A DNA stretch of 64,000 bases from Channa striata (Eukaryota; Chordata; Actinopteri; Anabantiformes; Channidae), in NCBI GenBank assembly GCA_033026295.1, contig CM065184.1, positions 2,565,001 to 2,629,000 on the forward strand, written 5' to 3'. The notes under the pieces were generated by a model that saw only the letters and a list, made by a program, of their open reading frames with translations, was not told the origin of the DNA and did not search any database. The translations under genes and the position numbers were made by a program. Of the stretch, positions 36,251 through 48,686 are shown one piece after another (position 1 is the first letter of the stretch; each line of letters starts with the position of its first letter).

Positions 36251-38845
36251 ATGCATCGGCTCACTGGAAATAAAGCATTTCCTGGAATACCGAGTCATAG
36301 ACACTAAACTTGCGTATAGTATCTTCAGGAGCGTATATTTGTGGAATTTGCTTATACAAATATGTAGATAATTGTTGGTATAGATTATTAAATAGTATGC
36401 AGTCACATGGAGAATATCTTCTGGTGGAACAAGGGTCTAATTCAGAGGTTCCCAAATGAGGAAGCATGCTGACTGACTTAGTAAATTGAGGAAATTTGTC
36501 ATAGCTGGTGCAATGAAACAAACAATTAACAAACAGTTTTTTATGACACACGTTTGAACTAAAATTAACTAAATGTCAGACCAAGATGCCATTCTTGTGG
36601 CTCTTTGTAGCCTTCTTTGTCTTCATTTATAGGCCACTGCTCGCCAAAGATGTGTTATGTAAAATTCACAGAGGCTCGATTCAGATTTCTGGATCTCCTC
36701 CACGCTAAACCTAGCCAGGTTCAACAACAACTGCCCCACAGAATGGCCTGCTGTCTTGTTACTGGCAAAACGCCCCTAAACCAAGATCTGCAGTCAGCTG
36801 ATTCTGCTTCTCGAGCTGTGCTTTTGCAGTGTGAATCTAGATGGACAAAGACCTTCATCCATTCAGACTATTCACATTATAATGTATTTGAAGATTATTT
36901 TTCTTGCAGTCAGTAGCATTTACTGTATATCTCGCAATATAAAAGAGGAGTTTTATGCAAATCTCTTTTGCGGAAGTACCTTTTTGTGATTGTTGTGGCC
37001 TGAAGCAAGTTTTCTAAAAAAAAATAATAATAATTTTACGCACGCTGCAGTGTTTTTGTAACGTTCGAGTGAGAATGGGTGAGAGTACAGAGTCGCTTGA
37101 ATGGAGAAAGTGTGTCAAAATCCGTTCAAAAGAAAGTGGCAGCTGCCGATCACGGACTCCTGTTTTCACATGTAACAGATGCACTTGCGAATTCTGTTCT
37201 GGTTCGACCTGATGTACAATACAGTACCACCTGGTCATCCGTGGAGCTCTCAAAGAGGCGACCCAGGAGACTTGTTGTAGACCTGCCTGGGCCCCTCCAA
37301 ATCCTCTTTTCTCCCCACATTTCTGTGCGTGTGATATTTACAGGAGAGCAGACGTGGGTTTGCTGCCACTCTTGACCCTGGCACTGGACCTCTGTCTCAA
37401 GAGTCTTTAAAAAGGGGCCACGGCAAAGGCTGGATGCTGTGATTGTACGGATTAAAAGAAACATCTGCGTTAAAAAAATCCTCTGTTGTTCACTCTTTTT
37501 TATTTATTATTATAATAATACAATAAGAGGGAAAAACCCATGACATAATTTCTTGTTATCTAAGAAGCTGAGACTGCATTTACATTTGCTTTTCATGCCG
37601 CGTCCATGTGCTCTTAAGGGCGATGCACTGGAGTATAACTAAGCTAGCATGGAGGATATCCAACCATTTAAATCAAGCCTCTGGGAATTTTACATAACAC
37701 ATCATTGGTGAGCATTGGTTTTTACATAAAGACAAAGAAGACCACAAAGAGCCACCGGACGGGCGTCTTAGCCTGAGACAAGCCGCTGCGTGTGTTTTTG
37801 CAGACTCCTCTAAAGCTTCACGGTCCTGTGGTCACTGTTGTGCTCCGAGAAAGCCTCTGCTCATACCCAGACAGCACACAGACAAAAAGCTGCTTATTTT
37901 TTTTTTTTTATACATCGAGGGGGGGAGAAAAAATATTTTTCTGAACGCGACCTCAAAACTGGAGTGAACTGAAGTGAACCAGCTCCTTTGATGGGTTGAC
38001 GTCTTGGTTTGATCTTCAGATGAATGCTCTCCAGTCTCGGAGCTCCAAGGAGATACTGTAGACTGCCATCGATTGTCCCTGTCCTGTGGAAGCTGTCATA
38101 TTTTATTGATGTTTCACAAGATGGGTCATGATCTAGGCGATGTTGCCTTCATTTAGGAAGAGTTGTGCTTGCACTAAGGGAGGAGGAAGAGCTCTTGATA
38201 CAGACAAATTGGAATCTCCCTGATAAATTCTTCTCACAAGTCACAAAGTAATGCTTTTAAGATGCAACAAACTAATATATTTCATTATGGGACTCTGCGA
38301 TAGAGCTGTATCTCACTGGGTCGCCAAGGATGCCACTTTGTCACTGCAAGGCCACATGAGGTAGCAGTGTGGGACAGGGACAGAATTAACGCTGCTTCTG
38401 GACAAAGGCTGACGGATTACTTTTCTAGCTGACATCACAGCTCTGACAGCTCTGCCCAGTATCCTTAAGGAGAGTCGAGTTTGCTCGATACTCGGAATTT
38501 AACATTGAACGACATTAGTCACACTACCCCATATGTTGACATGAATGCGTGCAAATGTTTAAAGTAAAGAAGGCGAGGAAACAAGTTTTGTGTTTCGGGA
38601 AATACAGTGAAAACTTTTGAAACTTCTTTACAGTTTTCTTTTAACCTCAGCGATCAGTTAAAGTGATATTGCTTCCATTCTTCCTATCGCTTGTATGATC
38701 TTAATTTAATCAATTCTTTCACAAATGAGACCACATGAATAGGCGCAGTATTAAATCAGATAATAATGTAGATTGATGAACAGTCTATGACAACATTAGC
38801 GGCCTTTCCAAAATGAAAAGGAAAAAAAAAAAAAAATCAATGAGC
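36251..38845 (+). other. Intron 4 sequence, no gene recognised
   Basis: Unique-looking sequence with an A run at 38822-38836. The part 37740-38480 has the uneven GC texture of unique DNA. No exon or named repeat is seen. Confidence 0.5.
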
Positions 38846-38849
38846 ACGG

Positions 38850-39330
38850 AGACTTGTCATTTGCATGGGTCTCTTCCCCTAATGGGAATACTTTTACAGA
38901 CAGGGAGTTACAAGTTGAAATATTCTCTTTGATTATTGGACATCCATAGCCAAATATGATTTACATTAATGAGCATAAGTATATTAAAGGCATTTTATCC
39001 CCCAGCATCTGAAACAATTGAATAATGGCTCTGGCAACCAAGCAGCTGCTTGAGAAAATAGAGAGGAGGTAATGTCACTTTAATTACTAATGGATACCAA
39101 TCCAATTGTTCAATTGTTCAGCCTTTGATTTTTCATCTTTGGGAACAATCTCATGAGGCAAATATTCATCATCTTCATATCCTCTTTTAAAATGATGATT
39201 CTGTCAAGCACAGAGAGCGTAGTTATTTAAAGAAAGTGGCCTGTTACCAAGCCAAGCCTCCGAGATCAACGGTTTATTTGAAGATTGCTTTCAAAAGATT
39301 ATTTTCCTGTGAAGAAAGAAGAAAGGTCTT
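38850..39330. promoter_or_regulatory. Strong candidate conserved non-coding element
   Basis: The longest repeat-free AT-motif block in the intron. It has the octamer ATTTGCAT at 38859-38866, CCCTAATGGG, the Nkx6-like TTAATTAC at 39080-39087, ACCAATCCAATTGTTCAATTG and CCTTTGATTTTTCATC (TCF/LEF-like CTTTGAT). Several motifs are spaced without simple repeats over almost 500 bp. Confidence 0.48.
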
Positions 39331-40535
39331 TTCATGCCCAATTTCAGATGCCCGATACACTTAAGGTTGAAAAGTTGACCTTGTTAGTAGAGACATATGC
39401 TGTATAATTTCCTTTTAGAACTGTAATTGTCCACCATTTTGCTCTTCGCTGTTTGTCATTGAATGAATGTTACATCCTGTTTTCGTGGTTGTTGTGTCTT
39501 GATTAAATTGTGCACTGCAGTATTTTTGACCTGAGCTTCATTATGAACAACCCAGCTGTGTGTAAATCATTGGGATGGGTGACCTTAAAAGTGCTCGGCT
39601 TTCTTTTCTGAACTACTGTAGTCAACAACAACTCAGCAGAGCATGAGACATTACACAGTGGTGTTTGACATTGCTGTTTAATGTAATATGGACCTGATTA
39701 CATCTTGATACATTGATTTTATGGTAAAATGTGTTTAAGATGATAAAATATTGATTAAAAACAACAGCCTGTAAATTATTTTCTGATTGAGCTTTAAGAA
39801 TCTCACTCTTTCATTACATGCAGGGACAGTTTCTACTTAGGCTTGTACAGCACACAAATCCCTACAGGACCGGGCAACATTCTGTTACCTTGCACTGCAT
39901 CCTCCATCATGCCTCCATTTAATTTATTTTCACCATGCATTTATGCATAGTGCCATGCAACGGACCATTTTGCCCAGCCTCATGAAGAGGTCGACGGCAG
40001 CACAGGCCTCAGGTGTAACCCCATTACTTTGATTCTCTGCTTTTATGTCCTCGTTAAAAGCTGCTGAACCAGGAACATGCTATTAGTAAATATGCAGCTA
40101 CGATATATGTGATCATTCGTTTTCTCTGAACAGAGCACTGCTTACCTTGCTGAACTGCAGAAATCATGGATTGAATTTAATTTAGCTTTTTATTGTTATA
40201 TAAAATAAGTAGCATTGAAGGTATTTACCTTTCCTAGAAAATCAAATGTGCATCATCACATTTCTTACTTATTGCTTTATCAGAAGACATTTATTCAAAT
40301 GACCCTCTTTGTAAATAGAAAGGAGGTGCTATTACTTTGTGTATGGAAAATTTTTAACAAAGTTAACAAAATCTTCATTCTGGATGATGCTGAGAAAGCC
40401 AATTATGTGTTCTGGAGCAAAAAAGAAAGCCCCGGCATTATAAAGAAGCTATTTTAAAGTCTGAGTCATATCATGTATACGTGTATTCACTTTTCGTTTT
40501 TGTTGAATGTCATTGCTGTGATGCTTTTATTGCTT
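39331..40535 (+). other. Intron 4 sequence, no gene recognised
   Basis: AT-rich intron. The open frame at 40215-40457 has no known motif. The part 39890-40080 resembles the nearby conserved-looking blocks. Confidence 0.5.
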
Positions 40536-40539
40536 TAGA

Positions 40540-41000
40540 CCCTTCTGCCGGGCAGGTTAGAGCAGAGACTGCAGGACAGATGAGCGTGGCAGGAAATTGG
40601 CAGATGGAAGCATCCATTTCGCTGCTAATTAGGGGGTTCAGAAGCCCACCAACTGACAGGGTTCAACTAGGCAATGTAGTGCCTGCCAGCTCCCATCCCG
40701 TGCGCTTTATAAAACGCTCTTTAATTCCCCAGCACAATATTATTAACTTTGTAAGTGGATGAACACAATGGACAAGCAATTTAATTAACTTCTACCATTG
40801 AATGTTGGAGGGGAGACTAAATGAAATTAATGCACAATATTTCCCAGGGAGGCAGCCAACCTTGGGAGTGGGTCTGGATTGTTGGCAGGTCAGGCGCTGG
40901 CTGTGGGTTTGGCCAATTATGCCTTGTTTAGACCCATCCATAATATTTTCCTCAAAAGAAAATAAAATCAGTGGTTTTGAGATCAATCATGGCCGCATGT
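40540..41000. promoter_or_regulatory. Candidate conserved non-coding element in intron 4
   Basis: Repeat-free block with GCTAATTAGGGGG, ATTTAATTAACTTC, GAAATTAATGCAC, TTTGGCCAATTATGCC and ATCCATAATATTTTCC. The run of homeodomain cores alternating with GC-rich sequence is enhancer-like. Confidence 0.45.
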
Positions 41001-41199
41001 CGCTCTGCATTGTGGAGGATTTTTACAATAATGAAGTGAAAGCCTGGAAACACTCTGCCAAAAGCCCTCAGGATCTACCGAGCTAAAATACAGGTATCAT
41101 GAGTGATCCATACAGCAGTGGGGTTTACTTGAAATAGCCAATCAATAAATGGATGGGTGCAGTTTGGGAAATGTGGGACTGTGGATCGAGAGGGGACAC

Positions 41200-41345
41200 T
41201 GTCAGTCCACCTTGATCCAGATTGAAATGTCAACTATTGTATGGATTGTTCTGAAATTTAGCAGAGATGTTCCCCAGAGGATATGCGTACAGTATCTTAA
41301 TGTCTTGGAATGTCGCCTGAATATTCTAGCACCACGATCAGTTTG
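41200..41345. repeat. Fragment of a widespread teleost interspersed repeat
   Basis: 'GTCAACTATTGTATGGATTG', 'CTGAAATTTAGCAGAGATGT' and 'CCCCAGAGGAT' follow the order of a dispersed fish repeat (typical wording: ACTATTGGATGGATTG, CATGAAATTTGGTACAGA, CCCAGAGGAT). The copy is diverged and partial. Confidence 0.5.
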
Positions 41346-43384
41346 AAAAAGTTGTTTTAAAAAAACGTCTAAAGAATTATTGGTTAACTTGCCGTTTGCC
41401 TTCCTGACTTTACAGCTAGTGCCTAGTTAATATCAAACGACAAATCCTAGTAACCACCAGGAGGCTGAAATTCCTAATTCAGACTGAACTGGCTCAATAA
41501 CCAATGAATGGGTATTCACATATTTCCTTCATATACTGTTACTTTTACAAGAAATATGATCCTAATCGTGTCTCAGTTTGAAGAAATGCCTGTCAAGCCC
41601 TCCCGAGACGCTGACCCGCAGAACAGCACTGGCAGCAGTGTTTTCACTGCTGTTTTTTTTTTTTTTGTCTTACCAGTCAAAAAAATTAAATTATTTCAGC
41701 TTGAATAGTGGGTTTTAGAGCATTTTTACCTAATGTAATTTCATAATAACTGATGTACCTGCAGTGGTGGCAGATTGATTTATGCATGAAATTTGTGGCT
41801 TTAACTTTGAAGCTTCCCTCTTTCACAAAGCTTTAATTATTATCAGGCCAAAGATTTAACATGGGCACAGACCTGGTAGTGTAGTTATACATTTCATACA
41901 GTTCTACTTTAAGCCTTCAGCTGCGAATGTTATTGCCGTATGTGGCACAGCACTATAACATGTCTCTTGGAACATGTTCCCATGTTACAGGTCAGTTTTA
42001 TCCACCGTAGCGACGAAAACCAGTCAAAGTGAGGTTCAGGTGGCCTTGTAGATTGTGAATAGAGGATCTGCTGTTCCTCCTATTATTTGCAAAGGATCAA
42101 TACTACTTTGCCACGTTAAACCAATTTTCTTACAAGACTTTCCCATGAGGTCCCTCACAGGGGCAGTGGAATCTTAACGGTAAATCTGAATGTTCTGTCT
42201 TTATGGTTACATGTTTCCACTGTAGCACCCTGATCCCTTGCCTCTGTCTGATACCTGTACCCCCCCCCCAAACACACACACACACACACACACCACAGAG
42301 ACAAGTGCTCTTTCATGACATGACAGATGGCTCCAACACTTAGGCTGCTTTCAAATCACAGAAAGTGACAGAGGAAGCTTTAATGAGAGTTTTGTCTGTG
42401 TATCCAGTCAGGCCTTCTAGCCAGACGATGAATAATAGACACTGTGGCTCAATACTCTGAATACTCAATCAGTGGCACTGGAAGAGGGCCTTGGCAAACA
42501 CAGGGCAGCCTGAGGTGGGTGGTGGGCTCAGGAGGTGTCGAAAATACTAAGCCTTCTCCATCTGTATTTCTGCACTGAAATCCTACGTGCTGCTCACTCT
42601 CGGGCGGGGGATGACCACCAGGCTGTGTTGATGGTATTGGATATAAGTGCAGCCCCTGATACTACAAATCAATAGGTCCCTTGGTGTGACAGAGAGCTGA
42701 TTGAAAGTTAAACATGCCGGGAATTTCGACATTCACTCTGGAATGACTGAGCACACGGTTCACAATGTCTGCTGAAGGTTTCAGCCTTTCCACTTTGATA
42801 TGGTGAATGTTAAGAATTTAGCCACGGATGAAGGTTGATCTTTAGTGGCTGAAGATATTAAGCACCTATTAGCCAGAGCTTTTGTCTGTGCCTCCCGCTG
42901 TAAGCTGTTTTGACAGAACACATGTTTCTGATGTATTGCAACACCATTTCCTCATGACAGCATATCTGATTGACCTTTCGCTAAGACTGTGTGCGTGTGC
43001 ACGCCTGTACATTTCTGCGTTGTTTTTGCTGTTGTGTGTCTATGTTTCTGTGTGGAAGAGTGGCATCACTCAAGATTTGACAGATGAGGGGACTCCAGGG
43101 ATATTTGAGCAATGAGATATAAAGTGGAAAACAGCCCATTTTGTCCCTGCTGTCTAGCAGGCAAAATGCCACAGAAAACCCAAAGGAGATATTCCTCGGA
43201 GGTTCTGTAACGAGCTCTGAAGCTCAGCGCCGGCACACGTAATTTTGATTACAGTGCAAGTATGGCTTTAAAGGAAGCGCTCCTAAAGAATAATTGTGGT
43301 GTATTACACCTCGGGTCAGACGTTTGTAGCTTTAGCCCTCTTTCCTGAAGACTCTGAAGACTGCATTAATTGAGTTATTGCATA
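41346..43384 (+). other. Intron 4 sequence with one AC microsatellite
   Basis: An AC run is at 42272-42293, after a C run (42261-42269). The rest has no exon or family that I recognise. Confidence 0.5.
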
Positions 43385-43408
43385 TATCTAGGACCTTGGT
43401 CCTAGATA
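43385..43408. repeat. Perfect 11-bp palindrome with 2-nt centre
   Basis: TATCTAGGACC, TT, then GGTCCTAGATA: an exact inverted repeat. It is too short to classify. It could be a dimeric protein-binding site or a local fold. Confidence 0.9.
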
Positions 43409-44385
43409 CCATCAGATACCTATTTATGTAGATTGACCAATGGATTTGTAAACTAATATTTCAACTGTAACACACACAGTCGGGTAACAAAACTGTATTA
43501 TAACCAACGTTTCAGTTGTGGTCTCTTTTTCCTACCTTACTCTGTGCTTATATGTCTATTCGGACTATAGATAACAATCTGTCTGATCATCTCACTGTCT
43601 GGCTTTGTACTCACAGCGCTGTTTAAATTCGATCAGTGCCTATCGTCATGATTAGATAATGATGTCCAAAACCAAAATCATTTTAAATACTTGAGTCAGA
43701 GTGTTTTATTTTTCCTCATAAAAGACTTGTTGGACACGTGTTCTTGTTGCCATGCTCCACTCTCCCCATAATCCTGCACTTTGCTGGTGTCTGGGGGACA
43801 GCAGAATATTACCCTGTGAAGCTGCACAGTGACACTGTAATGACACCGGAGTGTGTGTGTGTCAGCTCTCCTAGGACAGGCTGCGCTCCCTCAGCACTGA
43901 TTGGAGGTGAGACCTTGAAGAAAAATTATTACTTTTATGTTTGGTTTATGGCTCATTTTTCACATTAAATGCAGAAAATCTATTCAGAGGTCACCGAATT
44001 CCCGCTTCTCTTCATCGGCCAGAACTAATTTTTGCAGTCCTTGGTATTGATGAAGCATTCAGCGAAGCAAAGTATGCAGCCTATGTACTGCCGCTCTCAA
44101 GTCTCTATTTTCCAACAGCCAGTCTATTGGGACTTGTTCAGCCCGTATCTGCTGGGGTTTTTGAAATGTCAACTACACACTTGCATGACCACACACGCAC
44201 ACGCACGGAGAGAGCGAGCAGAGCTGCTGTCGTGTCAGTGTGCCCTTATCTGTGAGCGGTGTAGCCAATAGGACACATGATAAGAGATAGCATTGCCAGA
44301 ACGAGTCATAAAACCCCAGCTTTTATGGTGCGGTTATTGTCTTTCTGTCTACAATTATGGTGATTACTCATTTCCCCTTACCCTC
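43409..44385 (+). other. Intron 4 sequence, no gene recognised
   Basis: Overlapping open frames on + at 43738-44271 have no splice context and no domain. The part 43970-44170 is repeat-free. Confidence 0.5.
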
Positions 44386-44389
44386 CCTC

Positions 44390-44770
44390 TGCAGACCTCA
44401 CGGTGCACCTAATAGACTGCATTTTACTAATGGAAAATTAAGTAGCTGCCGTGGCAGTGGGGTTTATAAATATGTAAAATATACTTTTAATTATTTCAAG
44501 TGAATCTGGCAGCTAATCAATAAAGAGGGACGTGACAAACATACGCTTGACACAGGCCATTGTAAAGCTACTGGTAAAAGATAAGCATTGCCTGTCAGCG
44601 CAGTCCAGCCCTAATGAATATTTTGAGCCTGTCATGTAAGGAGACAAATGGATTAATTGTGCCCTGCTAATATAATAGCTTCTTCATGAAGAGTGCAGTA
44701 GGGCGGCAGAGGAGAGAGAGCAGCTGTTATAGGTTCTGAACCCTGATGTCAAATAAATATTTATTAGGGT
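44390..44770. promoter_or_regulatory. Candidate conserved non-coding element in intron 4
   Basis: Repeat-free block with ACCTAATAGACTGC, TTTACTAATGG, TACTTTTAATTATTTC, GCAGCTAATCAATAAAG, GGATTAATTGTG and AATAAATATTTATTAG. The dense TAAT cores and lack of low complexity fit a developmental enhancer. Confidence 0.45.
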
Positions 44771-46928
44771 TGAGGGTTAAGTAGATTTTTGCGATTACAT
44801 GGATAGCCACTTAAGCATTGTTGTTTATCATTTATTTGAAAATTAAATTATTGCAATGTGTTTAGTGTCATATTGGTTTTATTTTTAGTCAGCTCAGGCA
44901 TTGAGGGGCACGCCGAGGGATCAGCTCCTACTCCAAAGACACAGTGACTATTTGGATTCAAGCTGAAGGGTTTCATCATTGATTTAATAAATGTTCTTAT
45001 TTTAGTTTCTAAATATGGCGTTTACTCAAAAGCCCATCCAAACAATCAGGGTTTGGGAAGTACCAATTTCCTTCAAGCCAATGAGTTTATTTTGTAAATG
45101 TGTCACTAATAATAAATGTAGTTGATTATTTTGAAGAACATTTATGACTGTTAATTGTTAAGGTCTTCTTTTTTAATAAAAATATAAAATTTCAAATACT
45201 CACAGAACATGTCCAAAGCCCAAAATGAAATTTTGCTTTTTTTCCCCCAGTCTTAAAACTAAATATGTAAAATGAACAAAACTATAAAATAGAGGTGGAA
45301 ATCCTCATGTTCAAGCAGCTCAAATGAAGAATGCTTTGTCGGTATGGCTTGATAAATGACTTGAGCCATTAATCAATTACTAAAGGTTTCAATTTTCTAT
45401 AGTAGTTAAGCAGTAGTAATACTCTTGACTGTGCAGAAAAATTGCAGCACTACAGTTTAATTAGTAAAAAAAATCAAATCTTTTTTTTTCCCCTTCACCC
45501 TTCATGATTTCCTTTATGTCATATTTCAAGCCCTTCATGTGTACGTCACTATTCACTGAAATATTCAAACACGCAAACAGCATTTTAGCATAGTGGCAGC
45601 GTTTTGACAAATATCCCTGTAAAGCCCCCGGCCTATTCATCTCTGTCCCGAGGTCTGTGGTTGGCGCTTTACGGTGAAACCGAACATAAAGACGAGTGAG
45701 CACAGACAAGCACGGGGGAGCCTTCCTGGAAGCCGCCTTCTCGCAACGGGAAGCTGTGACCTTGAGTCCTGCCTTCACCCAATGCTCTCCCCTCCCTCTT
45801 ATTTCCTCTGTCCTGTCACCATCCTATGTTCTCATCAATTAAATGTGCAACACTGTTTTCCGTCGGCTGAACGTACATTTCAAGGAGATGGGCAGGACCT
45901 CATGTTTGTGCTTTTGACAAATCAGCAAATGTTTAATCTCATGATGCGCTGGTGCTCATAAATAATACAGAGGCCGGGTCAGGCCCAAACTCTCCTCCTG
46001 GGTGAACATCGGGAAAATCTTCACATGCCTCCAATAGTTGTTGCTCTTTACCTTTCTTAGTAAATTTCCTTGGATAAGAAATTGAGTGGGAAAGCTGAAA
46101 TCTCCTCTTTGTCTTTGGCCACAGTTGTCTCTCTCTTCTTACTTATGTTTTAATTTGGTGGCTCCGGCAAAAGTTACTCACCACCATCTGCCTCGCTCTT
46201 TAAGGGGAAAAAGGAGACTTTGAATTATCCTGAGCCAACGGTCTGCTATCTCAAAGACACAGGGGATTGGGCTTGAGCTTCGCCTCCATTTGCCCTAAAT
46301 GTAAAGAGGGCAACAGAAAGCAGCGTAGTGGACTGTGAACCGCATCAAATCCCTCTGTACAACTCTCACTTCTTCCCACAGACTTTGACTGGCTTGTCTA
46401 CCGACTGGGAAAGTTTCCTGATTGTTCACAAGGAAAATTAAGATTTTAAGCCTATTGAAGTTGATCTTTGCTCATTCAGAAGTGAATCTGAATGTGTCCC
46501 TTGAAAGCTCAAATTGTTGACTTGCCACATTAGAAGACTCTGAGCCCGAGAACGGGGTCTGCTGAGTGTACAGTACTGAGGGCACGTTGCACCTGTTGTT
46601 GTGTAGCTGATGGTGTGTAGTGTTTTAGCTTCCCACTGAGTGGAGCTGTGGGAAGTGTGTTAAAGAGTGAGGCTCCACGCTTGGAGCCCAGTCTATTAGT
46701 CAAGCATTCGCACATTTGCTTAATTCTTAGCGTGCTCAGCATTATTTTTAAAAAAGACGTTTTTTTTTTTTTTGTAGATTCTTGGAAACTGGAGAAATAA
46801 TGCAATAAACTTGAGAAAATTAATCTGAACACATATTCAGCAACAAACAAATATGTGAATAAAATATGTGAATTTATTTACGGGAAAAACTGTCTAATCT
46901 CACAATGATTTTTCTTTTTCTCTTGTAG
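44771..46928 (+). other. Intron 4, 3' end
   Basis: AT-rich to 45500, then more balanced sequence. A T run lies at 46760-46773. The last 20 bases before exon 5 form a pyrimidine tract ending TCTTGTAG. Confidence 0.6.
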
Positions 46929-46992
46929 GCTCTTGGAAGTTTCTACTTTATCCACGAGTCTTTGAAAAACATTCACCAGTTCGATTTCAAAA
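46929..46992 (+). CDS. inpp5a: inpp5a coding exon 5
   Basis: A 64-nt exon, phase 0 to phase 1, between TCTTGTAG and GTGAGT. It encodes ALGSFYFIHESLKNIHQFDF and then Lys plus one base, matching mammalian ALGSFYFLHESLKNIYQFDF. It lies in the N-terminal part of the 5-phosphatase domain. The last base is A, which makes the codon shared with exon 6 ACC (Thr). Mammals have Ala there, i.e. G as the usual last base. The change is conservative. Confidence 0.96.
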
Positions 46993-48582
46993 GTGAGTAC
47001 CCTCCTCCAGTACACATGCACCTCATCACCACGGTCTTGAAATGAAGCCACCCGCAGTGCCCCCTCATCCCACCCCTGCATATCACACAACCATTTCCAA
47101 GCTATTCCCGTTTCCATCAAAACCAGTGAGCTTAGATTGGCTCTGAGGATAATGTAAAGGGAGCGGGACAGAATGGTAATGCTTATTAATATTAGGATTT
47201 AATTCATAAGATTTCAGGCCCACAGTAATGGTCTGTGGCGGGTTATTGGACAGTTACAACGGTCTCATCAGCCTGCGGTGTCAGAGGGTCCTGGGGTCCG
47301 GCGGCCGTGCTAATTAAAGAAAGGATATAGATGTGAAGGCGCCTCGCTTCCTATTAGACCCAAGTCAGCATTAGCACCAGTTTATCCCAGTGAAGGACAG
47401 GGCGAAGACAGGGGAGGGGTCGAGAGGATCACTCACTGTGTACACAGGCATACTTTACAGATTTGATTTAAAATTATATTTATTTGAATCCATGTAGCTC
47501 TTTAAATAGTCAAGATGTTTTTACTTGTTAATGTTGTTAATGAGTTTAACATTGGCTCTGTTTTGTCTGTCCGATGAAGCCATGACAGTGAGCCAGAATG
47601 AAAATATGAGGAGCCTGAAATTGAAATCAATAAAATTAAATAAACTTAAGCCATTATTGTTTTTAATATGTACATCTGTGATTTATTATTATTATTATTT
47701 TTTTATTTTAAATACCTTCGGTGGAAAAGCCCTTCTGGAGTTATTAAGAGAGACTTTTGCTCTCCTAATGTCTTTTTGCAATTAAGTGAATTTCAGAACT
47801 TGTACGCAAACACTATACTAGTAATAATAGTAACAACACGGTCAGCTCATGTGTGTAATGAATATAATACTCCCACAGGGTTCACAGTTTGAAACGCACG
47901 CACACACACAGTGTGAATTTAAACAAACTGACTGTACACAATTTAATATTATTCCTCAACAACATAAGTACAAAACCGCAACCTTTTCATATTGGATATA
48001 TTTATTATTATAGAATAAACATTCCATGTAAGTTTTGGTTAAAAAAATGTACGTTTTTCTTAAATATTTTTTTTTAAATTGCAAGTAGATCTTTATATAA
48101 TACTAAAGCTGAAAGTTAAAAATATATTTACTGGAACGTTGACGTTGCACACATTCAGTTTGCAAAACCAACTAGTAAACTGTACTGCGGGATTTCTGCA
48201 TTTTTTATAAAAATCTTGCTGCTATAATAAATGATGTGAAAATAGGTTTGGTTATGCCGCTGAGTGTTTCTGAGGATTTGTTTTTCAATTATCTGAAGTC
48301 GGAATCATACACGTGCTTATAACCTAATTGGCTGATTCACACGTTCCTCATTCTGACCAGCAGGTGGGGCAGTTGTCTGAAGAAGCCCAGTGTTTCTCTG
48401 GCATAAGCTCCGGTGGCATAAAGAAATTCTTAATCACACATGGGCAAAGGGTGTCCAGAAATTAACCTGCCGCATTTGTAACAATAAACTGTCTTTCTCC
48501 CTCCTCCTTGCTCTGTTTCCCCACCCCTGTATGTGTGTCTGTCTGTCTGTCTCCGTTTCTCTTCTCCATGTGTCCTTTAAAG
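46993..48582 (+). other. inpp5a intron 5 (1590 bp) with a candidate conserved block
   Basis: The intron runs from GTGAGT to CCTTTAAAG. The part 47120-47420 is repeat-free and has ATTAATATTAGGATTTAATTC, a GC-rich core and GTGCTAATTAAAG, like the candidate enhancers of intron 4. The rest is AT-rich. The acceptor is preceded by CTGTCTGTCTGTCTCC-type pyrimidine sequence. Confidence 0.6.
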
Positions 48583-48686
48583 CCAAGAAATTCAAAAAGG
48601 TGGTGGGAAAGGAAACCTGCACCGAGACACTAGAACGCACTCCTATGCTAGAGAAGGAGAAGTTTCCACAGGACTACTTTCCTGAG
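48583..48686 (+). CDS. inpp5a: inpp5a coding exon 6
   Basis: A 104-nt exon, phase 1 to phase 0, between TTTAAAG and GTGGGT. It encodes KKFKKVVGKETCTETLERTP and then MLEKEKFPQDYFPE. The second part is identical to the mammalian stretch that leads to the CKWSRKG segment of the next exon. The KKFKKVVGKE region is more divergent (KKYRKVAGKE in mammals). The following exon is not present to base 64000, so intron 6 exceeds 15.3 kb. Confidence 0.96.
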
